Below, piece by piece: positions 1 through 10,700 of a DNA stretch of 64,000 nt. The position numbers and the translations under genes are program-made. The first letter of the stretch is position 1. Every line of letters starts with the position of its first letter. Under the pieces are notes generated by a model. That model saw only the letters and a list, made by a program, of their open reading frames with translations, searched no databases and was not told the origin of the DNA. The DNA is taken from assembly GCA_947359465.1 (NCBI GenBank), contig OX375872.1, positions 140,689,608-140,753,607 of the forward strand, given 5' to 3'. This stretch comes from Metellina segmentata. Lineage: Eukaryota; Arthropoda; Arachnida; Araneae; Tetragnathidae.

Positions 1-1760
1 GAGAGCAGGGTGAAAAGCTCATGTATTGACCTTGTCATCTGACCGAGGTTTCAAATTACTTGGTAATGTCCATGGATCATTACCTTGGGAATTGTTACCG
101 GACCATTGCCAATTGTTCTCTGTATTCTTTAGTAGGGATTTTGCTTAACTACTTGCCTATTTAATTATAAAACATTGAAATTTTTGTAATGGAGAATATT
201 TCTCTTTATCGAATTTGAATGCATTAAGTATAAAGTTTATGTTTTGGCAACACACTTACAGAGTTTATTTCTGATTCAGAACCAAAACTAAACACGCGAT
301 TGCTTAGTTTTCACTGAACGTCAGATTCACATTTTATAAATAAACTGAGAAAGAAGCAATTTGTTTAAACTCTCAACTCACTGTTCAAAACATTTAAACA
401 GGTAATGTATGCCATAATCATTTGAAATGTCATTGTCAAAGTTGGGATCAAAACAAAGCTGGATCGTGACATAAAATCGCGCAAAGATTGAGCATTAAAC
501 GAACATCAAGTTATTGAACGAACGTTTAAACTGTATGTAATTTTATGAACAAGAGACACATGACTGAATCTAATTTCTTCAGCGTGCCAATCTTGTTGGC
601 ATATGGTATTAAAATTTAAAAAAAATTTCATTAAAATTCTATTGCATTCGTTTAATTTTGTTTTTTATTTGTGTTTGAGATACTACTGTGTCAGTTGTGG
701 TCGATCAAACAAATATTTTATGTATTTCCATTCCTTTTTAAATGAGCTATTTTTATTGCAATTAGATAATCTAAAACTGATTCACAAAGCTTCTTTTCAG
801 TACCAAAACCGGCGAACCGGTATTTTTCAGTGGTTTTGTACTAGTCTCCTGTGTGATGTCTTTCCATCAGCTTTGATGTTTTCTGCGTGGAATTTTTCGT
901 TTTATCCTCATTCGTTAAAAACTTATTAAAACAGTTTTTTCAAAATACTCCGTTTATTTTTAAACTGGAAATATGTGCTTATGTATAACTTCATAATTGA
1001 TACATTCTTTTTTTTAAATGTTTATATATATCTGAAAATCGGTTTTAGAATAATGCATTCTGCACCTGGGGTGAAGATGAGAGAATAGAGCAGATATATT
1101 AAAAATAATTAATAAGTGGAAATACTAGCAATTTTGATTGTAAACATGCTTATACAACAACCCAATCTCCAAAATCCATTTTTGCAATAAGGAAGCTTTG
1201 TCAAAGTTTACTGTGTGACACACTTGTCAACAATATAAGTATTTCACCTCAACCCTTGAAAGCTAATTTTTCCTAAATGTGCACATTTCAATGTTCCTCT
1301 GAGGTAAGTTTAGCTGGGATATTATGTCATATGCTACACCATATACTCTGATGTGATTGCAGGGTTAAATTTGTTATTTTTCAGTTTTAGTGACTAAAGG
1401 CATCTCTTTGAGCAAAATCATCTAAAAAATTCCTATTTCCATAATTTTAACCACTTTTGAAAATTCCCCAGGGGTCAACGAATATTTAGTCCCTTATTTT
1501 TAACTAATAGAGGACAGAACATTTTTTGATTTTTCTTAAAGAAAATTTTCCTAGGGGCTCGAATTTTGAAGTTTTGGCACTAAGCCCTCATGGCAAGCTT
1601 GAAAGAAAAACATTGTAATCTGTGGTTCATTTATTTTCATGTAAACCTGAACAAAAATATTTTATTTTAGAAATTTATATTTTTTGGTTGTCTGAATGCA
1701 TGTTTCATACTTAATTAGCATATTTTGTGTTCTAGCCAGCTCCTTTTGTATCTGGCAACT
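1..1760. other. AT-rich non-coding stretch, no feature recognised
   Basis: I see no convincing gene, RNA or terminal repeat here. The longest open frame (603-929) has low-complexity aromatic-rich content and no recognisable motif. An upstream untranslated exon of the LITAF-like gene could lie here or further upstream, but nothing in the sequence identifies it. Confidence 0.5.
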
Positions 1761-1764
1761 AAAA

Positions 1765-1855
1765 TTGTGTAATTGAGGATTTAGAAGGTACCTTTTGCTA
1801 CTATTTTGAAATATGTATGTTACTGTTTCACAAGTGCTTTGGTTATGGCAGCCCT
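1765..1855. mobile_element. Terminal segment of a CAGGGCTGCC-type hAT-like element
   Basis: The stretch ends in GGCAGCCCTG (about 1846-1855), preceded by TTTCACAAGTGCTTTGG and a TTTTGCTACTATTTT block. The same string, diverged, occurs at 42,900-42,987 and 56,330-56,396, always stopping at CCCTG. Read inward on the minus strand the terminus is CAGGGCTGCCATA, matching the CAGGGCTGCCACAGG strings at 29,827 and 29,928. CAGGG...CCCTG ends are common in hAT elements. I could not place the other end: a CAGGGTTAAATTTG string at about 1363 is a weak candidate. No target duplication is recognised. Confidence 0.55.
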
Positions 1856-2094
1856 GAGTCGCCTAAGTTCACCAAGTGGGCATCCTATCAGCCATTTAGC
1901 TGACCATTACCATTTGGCATTGGTTTGGTGGCTAAACTGAGGAAGCATCACTAACTACTAGGATTTTACTAACTAGGATTTTACCACAGAATTTTATAGT
2001 TAACTCTTAGCATGGAAAGGTTTCTGAGAAAAGTGGGTATTAGAAACATCAAGTGAAGAAAATTAATATAAATATGTATTTTTACCTGATGTTA

Positions 2095-2190
2095 AGGGGT
2101 CATTGTGACTAAGTGTATTGGTGCACTGCACTAGCAACCTCTAAGTTGTAGGTGGTACAGCTTCGATTCCTGTCATATTTGATTTCTCCC
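2095..2190 (+). repeat. tRNA-derived SINE head
   Basis: An A-box-like string TGACTAAGTGTATTGG (2106-2121) is followed about 40 bases later by a B-box-like GCTTCGATTCC (2160-2170), the spacing of an internal RNA polymerase III promoter. The stretch does not fold as an intact tRNA and lacks a clear acceptor stem, so it is a SINE head rather than a tRNA gene. The tail and the target duplication were not identified. Confidence 0.5.
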
Positions 2191-2369
2191 TAGGTGTTTT
2201 TCTCTCTTCTGTGTCAAAACTTCCTTTGTGTGTATGTCCATTACTTGACACTGTCTATCATGTGTGGTGCAGTTTGGCCAATGTTGTGAGATGTGTGCAA
2301 GATTGTGACTGGTGGATTGCAGAGGTAATAGATATCACAGTAGGGCAACTTTTTTGTTGCAGCAAAAAT

Positions 2370-3125
2370 GGGAAAAGTTGCATTTATGGAAATAAAGTTG
2401 CATTTATTTTTGATACACTAAATTCTAAAATAAATTATTAATAAAAAATGAAAAAATTCAAAATATATTGACAATTTTAGTTGTGTATAACAGTATTGTA
2501 ATACATTCTTAAATACAGAAGAACGTTGAATGGCCGATCCTTGGCCAGTAATTTTTTTAACATTGAAAAACTGTGCCAGCCGCATTCATATAATGTGCTA
2601 TATTGGATAGCAGAAATAACCAAATCCTTTCGCTCAATGTTCAGAGATTTGAAAACGTCATGTCTACAAGGCGAACAACATATTCATAATCGACACTCAC
2701 CTCGCAAACTCTGCAATCGATTACACAAGTTTCCTCTGCATTATCAAGAGTGCCAACCAATGTGTTAAAAGCACTTCTTACTATTTCACTTTCGTCTGTT
2801 AGGACGAACAGCTTCTTTCCATTAACTTCTTGTTTGATCCGCAATACTTCGGCGTTCGCTAGATCAGACACATGTGATCGAAGAGTTGGTTCAGAGGGCA
2901 AAAAATAAAATAATAACTTCATATCAATTAATTTTAAGCTAAATTTTAAAAAGTTGCAGGTGGGTTGCGTTTATGCAAAATGTTGCATTTATACAGAAAA
3001 TTGCATTTATGGTGCGGTTATAACTCACTTTACAATACACTCCATGAATAAGGAATTTTGGTTTTAGTACTTTACATGCAGCATAGAACGTGTGAAAAAA
3101 AGTTGCATTTGTTGCAAAAAGTTGC
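2370..3125. repeat. Cluster of GTTGCATTTAT-like motifs
   Basis: The motif (A)GTTGCATTTATGG or close variants recurs at about 2377, 2395, 2953-3010 and 3098-3125, flanking the transposase-like fragment on the minus strand. The copies are irregularly spaced and in the same orientation. They may be subterminal repeats of the element to which that fragment belonged. No terminal inverted repeat was found. Confidence 0.4.
2641..2922 (-). pseudogene. hAT-like transposase fragment (CGGBP1/BED-hAT type)
   Basis: This 93-codon minus-strand open frame contains a run LPSEPTLRSHVSDLANAEVL, then a GKKLFVLTDESE stretch and NTLVGTLDN. The order and spacing resemble the insect hAT-related family in which an S-E-T/P-L-R segment is followed by the first catalytic region with a T/I-D-E-T-T-D motif and a V-I-G-T-L strand. 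Here the motif reads TDESE, so the second acidic residue of the family pattern is missing. The fragment is far shorter than a full hAT transposase, which is several hundred residues. Flanking GTTGCATTTAT repeats suggest a decayed element. Recognition is from remembered family patterns only. Confidence 0.4.
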
Positions 3126-4080
3126 CTGAGATATCAGCTGTGAGTTGAATGAAATCGTCGTGGATCGGCTGCTGGATATAGATTTCCAGCTGCAAGACAT
3201 CAACACCAGTGCTCACTTCCAATTCACGATGTTTTAAAGATTGTGGGTGCCCCAGTTTCTATTGGTTCAACAGAAGGCATCACTCGATATCAAGGGAAGA
3301 TACTGATGCAGTTGAATAAATTTTTAGTTCATTGGATTGCTAATTTTAGTTCTAAACAGAGTGCACAGAAGTGGTAATTCTATGGAACCTGTAATATGTT
3401 TTGTAACTTGCACCTATTTTTAGAAGCTATAATATGTTTTGAAAGCTGTGTCTGTCACTTATATTTATTAAGAATTAAAATGACTTGTCAAATAAGACTA
3501 GATTTTTACTTCATGAGATCAATATGTGACTAAGTGGTAACTGAAACTGATTTAATATATGGTAAAATTTTCAGTTGTTTATAAAACCTGTTAAACGCAA
3601 AAGTGGAAGCTCTCCTTTTCAGGGAATGTAGTACTCTATGGTATTGATCAACAGTCAAAAAATAAAAAATTTTGGGATGTGCATTTTTGAAAAATAAAAT
3701 TTTTTATTAAAAAAAAAATTAAAAGGCTACAGTAAGAGAACTTGGACATATATTTCCAAATGGAGGATATAATTTTAAACAAAATATTATCTTTCAAATA
3801 AAAAAAACTGCATCAAAATATCTTGAACCATTCCAGAAATAGAATGTTTAAAAAATTTTGCCGAAAATCACATGTGCGAAATGGCGCTTTAGGCCCCACT
3901 TTAGCAGCCTGTATCTCGGACCAGGAATTTTTTTAAACAAAACAAAAAAATTTGCATTTTTAATTTTTCTTGAATTTTAACTTATGTTAAATTAAAAAAC
4001 ATCTGAGACTATGAAGGAATGACCCCCCGCCTGAATTATTATGGAATATACCGGAAAAGAAAAAATGGAATTTTTGACTT
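3126..4080. other. AT-rich non-coding stretch, no feature recognised
   Basis: I see no gene or clear repeat boundary. A local rise in GC around 3890-3930 carries no identifiable motif. Confidence 0.5.
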
Positions 4081-4084
4081 AACA

Positions 4085-4881
4085 CAGGGTGGTAACAGAA
4101 CCTTGAAAACCGGGAAATCAAGGAATTTTTTATTTCGGGAAAAATCGGGGAAATCTCAGTGAAAAATTCCAAATTTTACAAAAAAATCAGGGAAATTTTG
4201 ACAATTTAAACGGCTAACATTATTATTTGTCCTATTTAGAGATGCACGATTACGAGTGTTTTTGAGAATCGAATAAATTGTATTCGCCGAAATTGTAATT
4301 TGAATAAAGAACCATAGCATCGTAATTTTTGAACACTGCGAAAACCGCCGCCATTTTTTTTGCGACTGCAGCGTCTTGGTCGCCGAGAGGCTAGCGATAC
4401 AACTTGTGGGATACAATTTGAAATTTGTTTAACAAATGGTGTTTTTTGTGTATTAAATTAAATATTTTTGTTTGCAAGTACATTTTTGTAGAATTGTTTA
4501 TGTATATTTGCATTTGGTTTCGATGAATAGTATGACAATGTAATGTCAGGTGTAAAAAGTTCATAATCAAAATGTTTTGCATTTTTTCTCCAGTTTTTTC
4601 AATTGCAATTATAAGAGTTCCATTAAGGTTTCCAACCCTTACAATAACAATTAAAATATCTGTAGAGAAAAAATACAAAATATTTGTGGACAATGATCCT
4701 TTTACATCCTCTGAGCCTAAATATTTAAAAATAGTGTTGTGTGGATACTGTATATCGATACCAATCCCGGATCACAACATTTCTTAAGGGAATTGTTAAA
4801 TCAGGGAAATTTTTGTGAGACTATCAGGGAAATCATGGAAATATCAGGGAACTTTTTTTCAAGGATTTTGTTGCCACCCTG
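4085..4881. mobile_element. Non-autonomous DNA transposon (CAGGGTGG terminal inverted repeats)
   Basis: The left end CAGGGTGGTAACAGAA (4085) is mirrored by TTGTTGCCACCCTG ending at 4881, which reads CAGGGTGGCAACAA on the other strand. Both ends then continue with a CCTTGAAAA-like block. Subterminal regions on both sides carry several copies of TCAGGGAAAT or its variants, a typical arrangement for transposase binding sites. No transposase coding is seen inside. The flanking bases do not give a clean 8-bp duplication, so the superfamily (hAT suspected from the CAGGG ends) is unproven. Confidence 0.6.
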
Positions 4882-4929
4882 TACAACCTTTTGCACTTTG
4901 AGTGATGATATGTAATATAATTTACTCTA

Positions 4930-6037
4930 GGGTCAGGCGGGGTAATTGTAAGCAATATTTGTTGGTTCACTTTCAATTCCTATTATCAAACTCTTGATGA
5001 AGCAATTAAACATTGTTCACTCTACTAAACTACCTTGTCACTATCCTACTTTGATACTTCATTTTTGCGAAGATTCCAGAAACGAAATTTCACACTGTAC
5101 TCGTCTGTTTACAATAACCCCACATGTTTGCAATTACCCCTGAAAGTAGGAATAATTGTAAACAACAGTTTTCTTCCTGATATTGAATATTGAACAAGTG
5201 ACAGTATGAGCGATATAGTCATGGCAGTAGAAAGAACTCCAGTGGTGTTCAATTCCCCAGCAAACTATCGTGACACTTGAAAGTTGCATTGAGCATGAGG
5301 TGAACTTCCAGGTTTACATAAGAATAAATAATTCAATTATTTACTGGATATATAAATACATTTAGTGTAAAAAAATTAAAAATGAAAAGAAATTGAAAAA
5401 TACGAATTTGGTTGGAAAAAAAAACATTACATTTTCTTGCGCATTAACAGTGCCTTCTAATTGGAAAATTTCTTTGTAACAAACATATTGGAAAAGGTAA
5501 AATTGCTTTGATATGGTCTTTGGTAACACATAATTTGCCCTTTTCAACCAGAACAAATTTAGTCTTGATATTATCAATGCTTTGAGTCCTGGTGATCTCA
5601 AACTCCTCTTCTGAATTTGACATATACCCTTCACACTTACAAAAATGGGTTTTCTTTATCTTTCCCTCTGTCAACATCTACAAGCAGAAACATAGTTTTC
5701 CATGGATGGCTCCAAATATGTAACTTCCCCTAGAAGCTCATTTTCCATATTTTGCTTGAATGTTTGGAGGTCTTCAAACTGTCGATGTCAGTCAATTCTT
5801 TCAATAGTTCCTCATCCTCGCTGTCCTTGAGTTAACCTGCTTTCCTTTCCATTTGCTTCTTTCTTGGTTTTATGCTTACTCCTGGCTCTCACTTTCATCT
5901 CACTCAGCTTCCTTTTGTTCTTTTTCTCTTCTGCCTCCTTCAGTCATGACAGAACTTGATCAGCTGAAATAACTTCAGTTTCTCGCATTCGCACTTGGGT
6001 GCTTGTATTGCTTATTTACAATTACCCCGCCTGAGCC
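4930..6037 (-). mobile_element. Pogo/Tc1-mariner-type element with TA target duplication
   Basis: The ends are perfect inverted repeats over CAGGCGGGGTAATTGTAA apart from one change in the outermost few bases (GGGT against GGCT). Each end is flanked by TA (4928-4929 and 6038-6039), the Tc1/mariner/pogo hallmark. The interior (minus strand, about 5985 down to 5440) translates in broken frames to a charged, lysine/glutamate-rich segment beginning near MRETEVISADQVLS. It resembles the C-terminal tail of pogo/jerky-type transposases, but it has stops and no catalytic domain. Internal degenerate copies of the TIR core occur near 5125 and 5150. It ends about 110 bp upstream of the first coding exon acceptor of the LITAF-like gene. 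Confidence 0.7.
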
Positions 6038-6165
6038 TAATGTAATATTTTTTTTTTGTATATTTGTAATATTTTTTTTAATAGTGTGTTCTATTGATTT
6101 CGTATGATATAATTCAATAATTTTGTATTGCTTTTATTGAATTCTAATAGGTCATAATAAATAGC

Positions 6166-6268
6166 ATGCCTACAGAAAAAATGTCATATGCTGAACCACC
6201 TCCTCCTTATACAAGCACACCCCAATCTGGTTCTTATCCAACACCAGTACAATATGGACAAAATGTTG
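6166..6268 (+). CDS. LITAF-like gene, coding exon 1
   Basis: This exon encodes residues 1-34 with the start codon at 6166 and the PPxY motif. It ends after the first base of a codon at a strong donor GTAAGT (6269). An in-frame ATG also occurs at codon 6, but the first ATG is the simplest start. Confidence 0.85.
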
Positions 6269-7695
6269 GTAAGTTGTAAACATCTCCATAATTTTTCATT
6301 TAAATATTTTTGATTACATTTTGATCATATCTCCCACAGTTCAATACTTGGATCAGTAAGAATTACAACTGCACAGCTTAAGTATTGATAATGTTTCTTG
6401 TATGGCTGTGGTTGCTTTGCTTAAGCAGAGTGGCACAATTTGTCAAAAATGTATGAAAGTATAAACATTTTGAAAATGCATTTCATTTATAATTGGTTGT
6501 TTATTACATGTATATAGGTATCTTTTTATAATTCACTTAATGATTAATCTACAAATTTATTAGATACACTATTTGTTGGAAGTATAAAATTATGAACACA
6601 GCTGTTTCAAAAAACATTTAAACAATCAATCAAATTGCTATGTAAAATGAAGTAACTACCCATAACAAAATTTTTTACTATAGTATTGTAAATATAAGTG
6701 TACAACAAATTGACTACTTAAATTAAAAGTTAAATTCTTGCTTTAACATTCTTACAAGTTTCTAAATACTTGCAAAAATTGATATTTTCACGAATATATC
6801 TTTAATGATAGTTCCACTATTGAATTTAATTACTTTTTATTGTATATTTAACAGTTTTATACTGTTAGTAAGTGAGATTAAAAAAAAATCAAAATTTTCA
6901 ATGGTTATTATTGATTTTCGTTATCTATAATTTTAATAATCTAGAGTATTTTTAAGTGGAGATTTGACACGTAAGCAGAAACAGATTTGGATGCTTCACG
7001 TGACTGACATTAGGTATTGAAAGCCATTGTCATGCAAGGAAATAGAATTACAACAAGTTGGTTTCAAAATAGGGGGCAGTATCTAACTCACAGAAGAAAA
7101 AGACAGGTGGACTGTTATTCCTCTTTTGTTTTTAGCTCACACACAAAATGTACACAAACACATAGTGACAATTGATAGTCGTTATGTCTCTTACATGATT
7201 GGGCATTAACATCCCATCTAGTGTTGTTTCAACATTCAAATAAAAATAAGCAGTATAATAATATATTAACTCATGACCTTTCCAAATACACTTAAACATT
7301 TAGCTAGTAGTATTATGCAATAGAATAATTTGTTAGTAACACATGACTTTTAAAAAGCACAATGCTATAAAAATTAAGAAATATAAAAAAGCATAAAAAA
7401 TACTCATGTAATTTATACTTAATTTTCTATAGGAAGAAATAATTTTTACTACAGAAACAGAAAATTAAAATTAGGCCTATGATAAAAATTAACTGATAAT
7501 AAAATATACCTTGAGATATAACCATGATATAGAATCACTGGCTGATTACACTGGGCAACAAAATTTCAAAATTTTTCTGCTTCCGAGATGAAAATAGTTA
7601 TTTCCTAATTAATTCAATGTGCTGAATACGAATATGACAAAGAAAAAGCTGAATTGGCTACGGTTTTTGTAATGTGTACGCATTATTGAGAAAAA

Positions 7696-7752
<57 letters not shown>

Positions 7753-10700
7753 TTATAATACATGTTAAGAATACCTTAATCTTCAGACTTTTGCTTTCTT
7801 TTGGCCTGTCGTTTGTGATGGACAAGGGAAGTATCTCATCCAACAATAGTCAACCAGCATTGATGTGGACCATTTGTCCTGGTACCGATGCTTTATCTTG
7901 GCAATGTCCTGATGAAAACGTTCGCATTGCTCATTACTGACCTCTCTGCAGCCATATTTGCTGTAGTTAATCCTCTTCAATAGCAGCTTTAGATTGTCGT
8001 ACGTCTCCTTCATGTAGACAGCATGTCCAATAGGTATGGATGGAAGCTGGTTCCTGTTATACAGCAAAACTACCTTGATACTCGGTTTTAATGCATCTAT
8101 AAACAGCCGGCATTCAGGGGCTCATGTGCAATGCAGAATTCTTGTAGTAAGCCATCAATATCATAGCAAAAATCTCAAGGCTTTTTTCTTTTTCAAAGAA
8201 AGATTCCAAGGACTGATGATGATGGCGAAATGAAATCACTTGGACATTTTGTTCAAGAAGATTCCCCTGACCAGTAATTCCGTTTTGCTTTTGGACTTAT
8301 CCAAATCTCGAATAAGATCTTTCAGTTCATGCGAGCTAAGTTTATGTGATGCAGATGTTTCATGAAAACATGAAAAGTCATCATCCATAGTGCCACCACG
8401 TGCTGATGTTGACGGTTTGGGAGATTTCACGGACGCATGATGATCCTCGTAGTCTGAACGGATAGCTGTCTGGAATAGGGAGTCCTTCGCCAAGCACGAC
8501 AGGACGCTGAACAGATGGTATATTAGGGTGTGTATGTTCAACTGTTCACTTCTTCTTTGTGATGACTATAGAAACATGTGGTTCCATGCTGAAATAACTT
8601 TTTTTCAATATCTACCCAATTTTCTAAGAGATTGGACATAATTTCATCTAAAAAAAACCCAAATTGACAAAGCATAGGCTGGGTTCCCTTCGTCTAGCAG
8701 ATCATAGTGTCAGTGACGAGTAGACAAAATAATCCCACTATCCACAAGAAAAGGGAAAAACTCCCTTTTATACTCTTCTCTAAAAGGAGCAGTTACCTCT
8801 TTGCTTCAGTTATTTTTGTTGTGCCCTTAATTACTTTATTCATGGCTTAGCAGTAGTATGAAATTGTGATTTGAATATATGGCTAATTTTTCTATTTAAT
8901 GGGAGAAAACAGGTTTGTGGAAACCCCACTTATCAAATTGAGCCACTGAATCAGATAACTTATTTGTTACACTGTTTTAGGTGGAGATTTCCCTCGCAAA
9001 CGCTTGATACTAAAGACAGACAACAAACAATCAAAAATGGTTCTTGGACTACATTCAGATTGCAAAAAAAATGGAGATTGTCTGGGATTTCTGTCAGGTT
9101 TCTCACTTCCCTTTCATTGAAACTTTACAAAAGATGTTTAGGTGATACAAATATTTCGTTTTCCAATTTTCTTATGTCTGTACAAATAAATAACACAAAA
9201 AGCCAAACGAAATTCAGTCAATAAAATAAAGGAATTCATCATCTTACACTGAGTTCTCACTCTACTTTCAACCTTCCTTAATACTAGCTGCTTTCCTCTT
9301 AGATAGCTAAAATACCATTTATACCTTGTGCTCCTGATGATTTCAGCTAATTGTCTGATTAGACTGTTAGCTGAAGTTTTCCTGAAAGATTTGTAGTAAA
9401 GGAAATAAACAATAAAGTTGAAATTGTAAGTCTTAGAAATTCCTGCAATACATTTTATTGATTTTGGTCTATTCCGTACCATTTTACATGACATTGTTTT
9501 GTACATTTACTTCAGAGTTATACATTTTCTATAAGGTTTTAATAGAATTATCATTTTTAACTGTTACTGTTTTGGTTTTAAAAGCTGCTTACAGGAATAT
9601 GTTTCAAGGACCTGTTCATCCACCACCTCCTGGTGGTGTTCCAGTTTTCCCAATGGCACCAGGTTAGAATTAATATTTTTACTTTAACTTTTGCTTCTTA
9701 TCCTTATAACAGATCTAATGTGAAGTATACATTGTTTTAACAAAAACAAAGTAAATAAATGTATGTAAATTTTTTTATAAGAAGAATATTGGTTTTTATG
9801 GAAACTTTTTTTTTGGATTCCTTATACTTATTTTGCATTGTTTTTTAAGTTACTTATTTAAACAATCTCTTGTTTTGTATTGTACATTTGTAAATATATT
9901 CTCATATTTGTATATGCCATTTAAAATGATTAAAAATGTTGAATTTCATTGATGAAATCAAAATAAAGTTGTTGTATACTTACCCTTACCTGGAGCATGA
10001 AATTTTAATTTTATCATAGTATTTTGTCGAAACCATTTGAAAGCTCTGATTGCCATCCATTCATAACAATAATTAGAAGTTCAAAATAATTAAAGCATTG
10101 TTAGTTTCAAATTTGAAAATATTGTGGGAATTGATACAATTACATTTGTGTTTAATTCCTTTCATGGCTCATTGTGTGTCTTCTATTTGGCGCAACTTGG
10201 CCAAATATGGCTTGCCCATCATAAAACCTAACCAACCTTTCATAACTCCTAGCTCACTGTTACTGTGTCAATAACTCCTATAACCAGGCTGTCCCTGATT
10301 CAACTAATTAACTTTTAATTTCTTGAAAGGTATGAGAGATTTTAACATCCCAAGAAAACTTGTCTTAAAATCTGAATTTGTTGACAAATCTGAATTATTT
10401 TCCTTTTTTCAAAACAATTAGAAAACTTTATTGATCTTTTAAAAATAAAAGTACTGTTTCCATATATATATATGTGTTTGGTTTTCAAGTTATTATTTTT
10501 TTTAAAGGATACTATCCACCTACTTCCCAGACTGTTGTTGTTAACACACCAACAGGTACTCAAGGTAAGTAAAAATAAATGATTCAGAATACTTATTAGG
10601 TAAAATCTATAGTTATGGAGGAAAGAATATACATATAGATTATTGAAATATTTACTTCATTTCATGTGAATATTAACATGATTGTTAGCAATCATTGAAA

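Larger units (their letters stand above)
6269..9584 (+). other. Intron 1 of the LITAF-like gene
   Basis: This 3.3-kb intron is bounded by GTAAGT and AAAAG. It hosts a (TA)n microsatellite and a minus-strand repetitive-family pseudogene. The rest is AT-rich with nothing recognised. An additional small or alternative exon cannot be excluded. Confidence 0.75.

Noticed and set aside
603..929. 108-codon + strand open frame
   Set aside because: Its composition is rich in Phe/Leu/Tyr as expected from AT-rich noise, with no domain or splice context.
2100..2175. Possible tRNA gene (A and B boxes)
   Set aside because: No cloverleaf with paired acceptor stem can be drawn. It fits a SINE head.
9138..9506. 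122-codon minus-strand open frame
   Set aside because: No recognisable motif. It is antisense within intron 1 and overlaps another chance frame.
9595..9662. Alternative acceptor for LITAF exon 2 at 9,593-9,594
   Set aside because: It would shift the frame relative to exon 1 and lose the proline-rich reading that continues into exon 3.
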